Part shown: in pieces, positions 1-4,940 of the stretch
Numbering within the stretch: position 1 is the first letter of the stretch
How the letters are laid out: each line of letters begins with the position of its first letter
NCBI GenBank assembly: GCA_031394335.1
Contig: JANMXS010000195.1
Coordinates: 1-10,249 of the forward strand
DNA length: 10,249 bases
Direction of reading: 5' to 3'
Origin: UKL13-2 sp031394335
GTDB taxonomy: Bacteria > Pseudomonadota > Gammaproteobacteria > Burkholderiales > Usitatibacteraceae
The notes under the pieces: model-generated
Seen by the model: only the letters and a program-made list of their open reading frames with translations
The model's database searches: none
Told to the model about the DNA's origin: nothing
Position numbers and translations under genes: made by a program

Positions 1-177
1 GTCGCGCTCGCCACGCAGCGGCTTGCCCGAGGGCAGGAGGCCGAGGCGGTAGATTGATTCCCCAGGCGAAACGGCGGGCAAGGTGGCGGCGTGACGCGTG
101 GGCTGGGCGGTGAGGCCGGCCGCGCTCTGCAACACGGCGCATAGCAGCAGGGCTCGCACGACGGTGGCTGCCTTCAC
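1..177 (-). CDS. Secreted protein, N-terminal fragment; possible c-type cytochrome (cut by window start)
   Basis: The frame opens with GTG at 177 on the minus strand and stays open to the window edge, giving 59 residues. A GGAAG ribosome binding site (188-184) lies 6 nt before the GTG, which is why I chose this start. Residues 1 to about 24 form a signal peptide: Lys at position 2, then a hydrophobic stretch (VVRALLLCAVLQSAAG) and a possible cleavage after LTA. The mature part contains GESIYRLG and LPSGKPLRGER. From memory, this resembles the region just before the CxxCH haem motif in a family of secreted c-type cytochromes, but the haem motif would lie outside the window, so this is not proven. 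The gene starts 13 bp after the SCO gene stops and is probably in the same transcript. If it is a cytochrome, it could accept electrons from the oxidase encoded on the other strand. It could also be another periplasmic protein. Confidence 0.5.
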   Translation of the reverse strand, partial: MKAATVVRALLLCAVLQSAAGLTAQPTRHAATLPAVSPGESIYRLGLLPSGKPLRGERD

Positions 178-190
178 CGCGATCTTCCGC

Positions 191-811
191 TCACCGTGCG
201 GCGAGCATGTCGCGGTAGTGGTGCAGCAGTTCGTCCGGTGTGACGAAGCCCTCGATGCGTGTCCAGGGCTTGCCCGGAGCCGCGCGCAGCAGCGTGAGCG
301 GCGTGTGACTCATCTTGTCGCCCCGGTAGGCGCCGAAGGCCTGCTGCGCGGCCTGGCTCGCCTGGAGCGTGCCCGTGTAGTGCTGCCATTGCGGGCCGGC
401 GTGGAATTTCTTCGCATAGACGCGCAGGCGCGCTGGCGTATCCTGCTCCGGATCGATCGAGATCGAGACCATGTGTACGTGGCTGCGCTCCGGTCCGAGC
501 TTGTGCTGGAATGCCGAGAAGGTCTGGCTCGACAGCGGGCAGGTGGTGGCGCAGGTGGTGAAGATGAAATTCATCACCACCGGACGCCCGTCGTCGAGCT
601 CCTGCGGAAGCGAGACGGACTTGCCGGTTTCGCGCACCAGCTGCACCTGCGGAATGGTGTAGTTTGAAGTGGAGATGGAAACGCTCTCCACGGCCACCAT
701 GCCGGTGGCGACCGGATCGGCAGCGCCATCGGTGCTGCCGGCAACGCCAGCGGCAGCCCAGGGCATGATCAGTACCAGCAGCCCGATGAAATTAGATACC
801 CGTCGCAACAT
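191..811 (-). CDS. SCO1/SenC/PrrC family copper chaperone
   Basis: This 206-residue exported protein has a thioredoxin-like fold and binds copper. SCO proteins deliver copper to, or reduce the thiols of, copper sites such as CuA of cytochrome oxidase, and in bacteria also other periplasmic copper enzymes. The diagnostic features are the CxxxC motif in FTTCATTCP (Cys87 and Cys91) and the distal histidine in MSHTP (His169), together the copper ligands of the family. SISIDPEQDTP at about 116-126 is the usual SCO strand-loop, and the C-terminal helix (TPDELLHHYRDML) is typical. Residues 1 to about 26 look like a signal peptide or membrane anchor. An ATG two codons upstream (817) sits only 1 nt after the GGGAG ribosome site, whereas the ATG at 811 is 7 nt from it, so I prefer 811. 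The gene is the middle member of a leftward operon, 18 bp after the upstream stop. Its position beside multicopper oxidase genes suggests that it loads or maintains their copper sites. The family assignment is firm; the client is inferred. Confidence 0.93.
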   Translation of the reverse strand: MLRRVSNFIGLLVLIMPWAAAGVAGSTDGAADPVATGMVAVESVSISTSNYTIPQVQLVRETGKSVSLPQELDDGRPVVMNFIFTTCATTCPLSSQTFSAFQHKLGPERSHVHMVSISIDPEQDTPARLRVYAKKFHAGPQWQHYTGTLQASQAAQQAFGAYRGDKMSHTPLTLLRAAPGKPWTRIEGFVTPDELLHHYRDMLAAR

Positions 812-818
812 CTGCATG

Positions 819-823
819 CTCCC
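819..823 (-). promoter_or_regulatory. Ribosome binding site deciding the SCO start
   Basis: On the minus strand GGGAG at 823-819 is followed by two in-frame ATGs, at 817 (1 nt away) and 811 (7 nt away). Only the second has normal spacing, so it is the likelier start. Confidence 0.6.
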
Positions 824-829
824 AAAAAA

Positions 830-1321
830 TTATTCGACTGTCAGCGCGCTCGCGTAAAAATCGCCGATGATCACATCGACCCGATCGCCAACCTTAACCA
901 GGTTGCCCTTATTGGAAAACAGCACCCAGTAATCCCGGCCGGCTTGCAGTGCCTCGGTCTGACGCAGTTGGCCGACGTTTTCGAGCGTCGGCACCGAAAG
1001 CATGGCGTGGCTGCGCAGGCCGACCATATGCGGCTCGGCTTTTTTCTCATGCAGCACCCTGGCCTTGCTTACGTCCACGACGCGGTAAGTGAAGCGAATG
1101 AGCTCGCCGGAAGAGGTGCTTTTCGCCCGCAGATGATCGACGCCCCAGTTCATGGCCACGTACATGCCGGCCTGATCGCTGTGACCCCTGCTGGCGTAGG
1201 GCGAGGTCTTCACCGCAGCGCCCTGCTCGCCTGCGGTGTGATCGCGCGTCTGGCTTAGGCCTAAGCCCGCAACGCCGAGCAGCCCCGCGGCCAAAACACC
1301 GAAAAACTGCAGCATGCGCAT
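830..1321 (-). CDS. Exported conserved protein of unknown function, SCO-linked
   Basis: This is a 163-residue protein. I placed the start at the ATG at 1321 because AGAGG (1334-1330) lies 8 nt before it and a signal sequence begins there. The longer open frame from 1366 adds 15 residues with no export or RBS logic. Residues 1 to about 24 are a hydrophobic leader (MRMLQFFGVLAAGLLG...). The mature part carries WGVD (59-62), FTYRVVD (77-83), VGQLRQT (116-122), VLFSNKG (133-139) and VIIGDF (150-155), ending in LTVE. This alternating pattern suggests a small beta-sandwich. I recognise the pattern as a recurrent uncharacterised family but have no name or function for it, and I see no CxxC, no Met-rich copper site and no haem motif. 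It is the first gene of the leftward operon, with its stop 18 bp before the SCO start. A role in maturing the nearby copper oxidase is possible, but rests only on position. Confidence 0.75.
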   Translation of the reverse strand: MRMLQFFGVLAAGLLGVAGLGLSQTRDHTAGEQGAAVKTSPYASRGHSDQAGMYVAMNWGVDHLRAKSTSSGELIRFTYRVVDVSKARVLHEKKAEPHMVGLRSHAMLSVPTLENVGQLRQTEALQAGRDYWVLFSNKGNLVKVGDRVDVIIGDFYASALTVE

Positions 1322-1329
1322 GAAGAATA

Positions 1330-1334
1330 CCTCT
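1330..1334 (-). promoter_or_regulatory. Ribosome binding site deciding the start of the unknown exported gene
   Basis: AGAGG on the minus strand lies 8 nt before the ATG at 1321. No comparable site precedes the upstream ATG at 1366, so the shorter product beginning with the signal sequence is preferred. Confidence 0.55.
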
Positions 1335-1365
1335 GAAATGCGTGAGTCCGCCGTACCTTGCTGCA

Positions 1366-1393
1366 ACCGGGTGGCGGGGTCAAGGAACCCGGT
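1366..1393. repeat. Inverted repeat in the leader of the leftward operon
   Basis: ACCGGGT (1366-1372) and ACCCGGT (1387-1393) are exact reverse complements with a 14-nt loop. They sit 45-72 bp upstream of the minus-strand start at 1321. The element could be an operator or an RNA hairpin. In GC-rich DNA a 7-bp repeat can also be chance. Confidence 0.3.
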
Positions 1394-1580
1394 CGGCCTT
1401 CATTTACTTAATGCGAAACTACTGTGTTCTCCCCATCGACGGGCAAGTGTCTCCCGACTAGGTACCGCGCCGTAAATGCCACAGAGTCCACCCCACGGGA
1501 TAGTCCGACACGGGTTTGTGGGTTCGCCAGGGAGATCTGCCAGGCGCTGTTACGGGGCCGGCAATAGCAGAACAAGATGC

Positions 1581-1608
1581 TTTACACAGAAATTTCAAGT
1601 GATATTCG
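1581..1608 (+). promoter_or_regulatory. Weak sigma-70-like promoter candidate for the oxidase operon
   Basis: TTTACA (1581-1586, 5 of 6 to TTGACA) and TATTCG (1603-1608, 3 of 6 to TATAAT) are separated by 16 bp, about 80 bp before the first oxidase gene. This is the most AT-rich part of the intergenic region. The -10 match is poor, so the call is tentative. Confidence 0.25.
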
Positions 1609-1653
1609 CGTCTCACACAGCGTGCAAGATTTTCCTTACGCCATGGTTTTGAG

Positions 1654-1667
1654 CGGCGCGCGCGCCG
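1654..1667. repeat. Perfect 14-bp GC palindrome before the oxidase operon
   Basis: CGGCGCGCGCGCCG reads identically on both strands and lies 12 bp before the GGAGG ribosome site (1680-1684) of the first oxidase gene. It could be a repressor operator or an RNA hairpin affecting ribosome access. It could equally be a simple CG alternation. Confidence 0.35.
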
Positions 1668-1688
1668 AAAGTTCCGGACGGAGGCTTT

Positions 1689-3299
1689 ATGCTTAGTACA
1701 CGTTTAATCGGCAGCGGAATCGCCGCAGCAATACTGGCTCTGTTCGCGCTGCCCGCAGCCGCGCAGAGCTTCCGCGTGCAATGCCCGAAAGGGACGCCCA
1801 CTCACAGTGCGATTTCTGAAGCCGCGCTCACCGCGGCCGATAATCCCGTGAACGGGCGCATCAAGTGCCAGCAGATCTCGGGCGGCGACGGTTATGCCAC
1901 CATGGGTGATGGCACGCAGACGTATCTATTCGGCTTCGGCCCGCTCTCCGGCCTCACCGACATGGCCAATGGGCAGCCGGGCACCGAAGTGCAGAAGCTG
2001 TTCAATGTCAACAACACCACGCTCGGCGTCGACCCGATTTTCATCGGCGCTCCGGTCGATCAGGCCACAGGCGCCATCGCAACGGGCTATAACTTCAACG
2101 GGGCCGTCGGCCTCGCTCCGAATCCCAGCGTGTCCGGCAATCCGATCGACGGTCACGTCGATCCGCGCCTGATCATGGACGTCGGCGTGATGAACGCCAA
2201 CATGCCGGCGCCGCTCATGGCCATAGACGAAGACGACGAATTCTTCCTCACGCTCACGAACGTCGGCCAGGTAATGCGGCCCGACCTGTTCGAGCAGCAC
2301 ACGGTCCACTTCCACGGCTACCCGAACGCTTCGGCCTTCTACGACGGCGTGCCCGACGCCTCGGTCGCCATCAACATCGGCGGCAGCTTCACGTATTACT
2401 ACCTGGCTCCGGATGCCGGCACCTACTTCTGGCACTGCCATATCTCGCCGCCCGAGCACCTGCAGATGGGCATGGTCGGCCAGCTCTACGTGCGGCCGCG
2501 GCAGAATAGGGTAAGCGCAACCGCTCCGACGACGGCTGTCGACCTGCTCGCCAGCCTTGTGGCCCGCAACTCCGATCCAATCAAGAATCCCGGCGCGAAC
2601 GGCACCACCTGCTCCGACATCCTCTGCACCGGCCAGACGCCCGCACCGGTCACGATCGCTGCGGCCGCCCCGGGCACGCTTCCCGCGGGCACAAAATATG
2701 CCTACAACGACGGCGATGGCTCGACCCGGTACGACGTCGAGTACCCGATCCAGATCCACGGCTTCGACCCCACGTTTCACTTCGTCGGCATGACCTTCAA
2801 CCCGGAATCCTTCGCCGACATGAAGGATAAGTACTTCCTGTTGAATGGCCGCAGCTACCCGGATACCATCAGCCCGGGCCCGATGACCACCCAGTCGAGC
2901 GACGGCACACTGCACGCCTCGCAGCCGTTGCCGACGATCATCAATATCCCCGCCGGCGGCCGCGCGCTGCTGCGCATCGCCGACCTGGATGTCACTGAGT
3001 ACCAGACGCTGGCCTCGCTCGGCGTGCGCATGCACGTGGTCGGGCTCAATGCCCGGCTGCTGCGCGACATGGCCGGCAACGACATGACCTATTACTCGAA
3101 CTCGATCACCCTCGCGGGCGGCGAATCGATCGACGTGATTCTCGACGCCACGGGCTACACGGCGGGGCAGAAGTTCTACCTCTACACGCCCAACCTTGAC
3201 CATCTGTCCAACGACGCCGAGAACTTCGGCGGCCTGATGACCGAGGTCAACATTTGTTCATCGGTCGACCCGACGACCAAAGCCTGCACGATCATCTAG
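1689..3299 (+). CDS. MofA/OmpB-type multicopper oxidase, N-terminal-half subunit with type-1 copper cysteine
   Basis: This 536-residue exported protein has a signal peptide at 1-25 with cleavage after AAA. GGAGG (1680-1684) lies 4 nt before the ATG. A first cupredoxin region (about 65-270) carries HTVHFHG (His204, His207, His209) and WHCHISPPEHLQMGM (His249, Cys250, His251, His257, Met260/262). Cys250 is the expected type-1 copper ligand; the paired histidines fit half of a trinuclear cluster. As in MofA/OmpB relatives, five residues separate HCH from the next His, where ordinary laccases have three. A second cupredoxin region (about 345-525; YFLLNGRSY at 382-390) has lost its ligands: the place where HCH would fall reads YTPNLDHLSND. 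RPDLFEQHTVHFHG and the LQMGMVGQLYVRP tail match what I recall of the N-terminal part of MofA/OmpB. The other two histidine pairs are absent and are supplied by the next gene, 10 bp downstream. The substrate is unknown: Mn(II), Fe(II) and organics are all possible. Confidence 0.88.
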   Translation: MLSTRLIGSGIAAAILALFALPAAAQSFRVQCPKGTPTHSAISEAALTAADNPVNGRIKCQQISGGDGYATMGDGTQTYLFGFGPLSGLTDMANGQPGTEVQKLFNVNNTTLGVDPIFIGAPVDQATGAIATGYNFNGAVGLAPNPSVSGNPIDGHVDPRLIMDVGVMNANMPAPLMAIDEDDEFFLTLTNVGQVMRPDLFEQHTVHFHGYPNASAFYDGVPDASVAINIGGSFTYYYLAPDAGTYFWHCHISPPEHLQMGMVGQLYVRPRQNRVSATAPTTAVDLLASLVARNSDPIKNPGANGTTCSDILCTGQTPAPVTIAAAAPGTLPAGTKYAYNDGDGSTRYDVEYPIQIHGFDPTFHFVGMTFNPESFADMKDKYFLLNGRSYPDTISPGPMTTQSSDGTLHASQPLPTIINIPAGGRALLRIADLDVTEYQTLASLGVRMHVVGLNARLLRDMAGNDMTYYSNSITLAGGESIDVILDATGYTAGQKFYLYTPNLDHLSNDAENFGGLMTEVNICSSVDPTTKACTII

Positions 3300-3324
3300 G
3301 AGAGCAGCGATGCGCGCCATAAAG
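3298..3324 (+). repeat. Translation-initiation region duplicated at 4914-4940 (copy 1)
   Basis: The ribosome site, spacer and first codons of the second oxidase gene match those of the giant gene at 20 of 27 positions without gaps. Both proteins start MRAIK, and the differences in the Arg and Ile codons are synonymous (CGC/AGA, ATA/ATC). This supports descent of the two genes from one ancestor by tandem duplication. Confidence 0.5.
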
Positions 3325-4911
3325 ACGAACACTTTTTCAGGGCAGCTGCTGCGGGTCGCCGCGATTGCCGCCGCCTCGCTGCTGGGTAGCGCCGCGCAGG
3401 CGGCCGCCCCCGGCATCACCGGGGGCGCCACTGCGCCTGTCTTCAATCTGGATGCTTCTGCGGCGTACGTCACGCAGCCGGACGGGACGAGCATCTATTC
3501 TTGGGGTTACGGCTGTAGCGTTGCGCCCTCGGGCTTTGCGCCGGCCGGAATGAGCGGGGCAGGCTGCAGTACCATGCAGCTGCCCGGCCCAACCCTGATC
3601 GTCACTGAAGGCCAAACGGTAATCGTGAACCTGACCAACAATCTGCCGGCAAAGGCGGGCAACACCTCGATGCTGTTTCCAGGCTTCACGCTCACGGCCT
3701 CGACCGGTGTCGCGGGCCAGCTCACGACGGAAGCGGCACCGGGTGCCACTGCCTCCTACACATTCACAGCCAGCAAGCCGGGCACGCATTCCTATTACAG
3801 CGGCACGCAGGGTGATCTGCAGGTCGAGATGGGGCTATACGGTGCGATCATCGTGCTCCCGGCGGTCACGCCGGCCATTTGCACTTCGGGGCTGGCGGCC
3901 AGTAACGTGGCGGCCGAAGTTGCCAATTCAGAGGCGGATTTCCGGCTCGCCCCCGCGGCCTACAATCACAACAACGCCTGTTACGATCGCGAATACCTGT
4001 TCCAGTTCTCGGAAATGGACCCGCTCATCCACCGCGCGGCCGAGGAGATCGCGACCTGCGCAGCAGCGCCTGGCGTGACCTGCCCGACAAACATGGATAC
4101 GGTCGCCACCGAGCCCTACCACGCGGCTTATTTCCTGATCAATGGGCGCTCGATGCCCGATGACATGGACCCAGCGTACGCGGTCCAGTATCCCCATCAA
4201 CCCTACAACGGCAACCCGCACATGCATCCGGGCGAGCTGACGCTCCTGCGTATCATCGGGCAGGGCCGGATGCAGCATCCATTCCATGAACATGGCAACC
4301 ACGTGCGCGTCCTGGCGCGCGATGGCAATCTACTGCTCTCGCCAGCGACTTTGCCTGATGCGACGACGCCGCTGGCTGGACCGCTGATGTTCACGACCAC
4401 CACCACTCCGGGCCAGACGCTGGATGGCATCTTCCAGTGGACCGGCAAGGGTCTGAACTGGGACGCGTTCGGCCACGGGCTCAAGAACGGCGTGGCGGTT
4501 GATGCCAGCGCGTGCGTGCCAGATGCCAGCGGCTACTACACAAGTGCCCCCGCTGCCCCCAACTACTTTGAGTGGTGCGGCGATCATGGCAAGGCCCTTG
4601 AGAGCAAGCCTTTCGGCCAGGTGGGGAGCGGCGGCCCGGTGACGCTACCGGACGCGACTATCGTCACCAACGGCCCGTGGTACAGCGGCAGCCCGTACCT
4701 GGGTGGCGCTGCCACCACTCGCGCGGTCGGCGCCACGCCGATCCCACCCTCTGGAACCGTGGCCAACAGCCCGACGGGCGAAGCCGGTTTCGCCTACATG
4801 TGGCACTCGCATAACGAGCGCGAGATCACCACGAACAACATCTTCCCGGGCGGCATGCTGATGATGATGCTCGTAGACCCGCGCGCCTATCAAATCGACG
4901 AATCGAAGTAA
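3310..4911 (+). CDS. MofA/OmpB-type multicopper oxidase, C-terminal-half subunit supplying the remaining trinuclear-site histidines
   Basis: This 533-residue exported protein has a signal peptide at 1 to about 33 (AQAAA before PGI). AGGAGAG (3298-3304) overlaps the previous stop and lies 5 nt before the ATG, so translation is probably coupled. The first cupredoxin domain (about 45-185) is ligand-free: the equivalent of the HSH site reads GTHSYYSGTQ (159-167). The second region holds YFLINGRSMPDD (274-285), then HPFHEHGNH (His323, His326, His328, His331) and, near the C terminus, MWHSHNE (His499, His501) followed by NNIFPGG. These match the last part of MofA/OmpB-type oxidases, as does the intervening IFQWTGKGLNWD. 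The protein has no HCH cysteine motif, so it cannot form a type-1 site of the usual kind. Together with the preceding gene product it completes one type-1 site and one trinuclear cluster, with the cysteine-bearing half encoded first. It is unlikely to be an oxidase alone; a heteromer in the periplasm or outside the cell is the simplest reading. Confidence 0.87.
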   Translation: MRAIKTNTFSGQLLRVAAIAAASLLGSAAQAAAPGITGGATAPVFNLDASAAYVTQPDGTSIYSWGYGCSVAPSGFAPAGMSGAGCSTMQLPGPTLIVTEGQTVIVNLTNNLPAKAGNTSMLFPGFTLTASTGVAGQLTTEAAPGATASYTFTASKPGTHSYYSGTQGDLQVEMGLYGAIIVLPAVTPAICTSGLAASNVAAEVANSEADFRLAPAAYNHNNACYDREYLFQFSEMDPLIHRAAEEIATCAAAPGVTCPTNMDTVATEPYHAAYFLINGRSMPDDMDPAYAVQYPHQPYNGNPHMHPGELTLLRIIGQGRMQHPFHEHGNHVRVLARDGNLLLSPATLPDATTPLAGPLMFTTTTTPGQTLDGIFQWTGKGLNWDAFGHGLKNGVAVDASACVPDASGYYTSAPAAPNYFEWCGDHGKALESKPFGQVGSGGPVTLPDATIVTNGPWYSGSPYLGGAATTRAVGATPIPPSGTVANSPTGEAGFAYMWHSHNEREITTNNIFPGGMLMMMLVDPRAYQIDESK

Positions 4912-4913
4912 TT

Positions 4914-4940
4914 GGGAGAACATCGATGAGAGCCATCAAA
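4914..4940 (+). repeat. Translation-initiation region duplicated from 3298-3324 (copy 2)
   Basis: This is the partner of the 3298-3324 copy. The shared pattern is GGAGA, CA, CG, ATG and then codons for RAIK, with the same 5-nt gap between the ribosome site and ATG. Confidence 0.5.

Larger units (their letters stand above)
1322..1688. other. Gene-free divergent intergenic region (promoters and leaders)
   Basis: These 367 bases separate the two divergent operons and hold no convincing coding frame. They must contain at least one promoter for each direction. Visible elements are an inverted repeat ACCGGGT/ACCCGGT (1366-1372 and 1387-1393, 14-nt loop) in the leader of the leftward operon. There is an imperfect direct repeat containing AGTCC and CACGGG (1485-1499 and 1502-1514). 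A hairpin-prone stretch with weak cobalamin-riboswitch resemblance covers roughly 1470-1541. A perfect 14-bp palindrome of G and C lies at 1654-1667. I find no rho-independent terminator. Confidence 0.7.

Noticed and set aside
98..667. Plus-strand open frame of 189 codons opposite the SCO gene
   Set aside because: It is a shadow of the SCO gene, whose CxxxC and His motifs make the minus strand the coding one.
1926..3203. Long minus-strand open frame of 425 codons opposite the first oxidase gene
   Set aside because: It overlaps a gene with clear copper motifs and a signal peptide. The product is Arg/Val/Asp-rich and without recognisable domains, as is usual for antisense frames in GC-rich genes. 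The same applies to minus-strand frames at 5157-5996, 7056-8318 and 9030-10181.
3290..4930. The three plus-strand genes as one gene broken by frameshifts or stop codons
   Set aside because: Each junction has a stop, a good ribosome site, an ATG at 5-nt spacing and a fresh signal peptide, so the split is functional and not a recent break or sequencing error.
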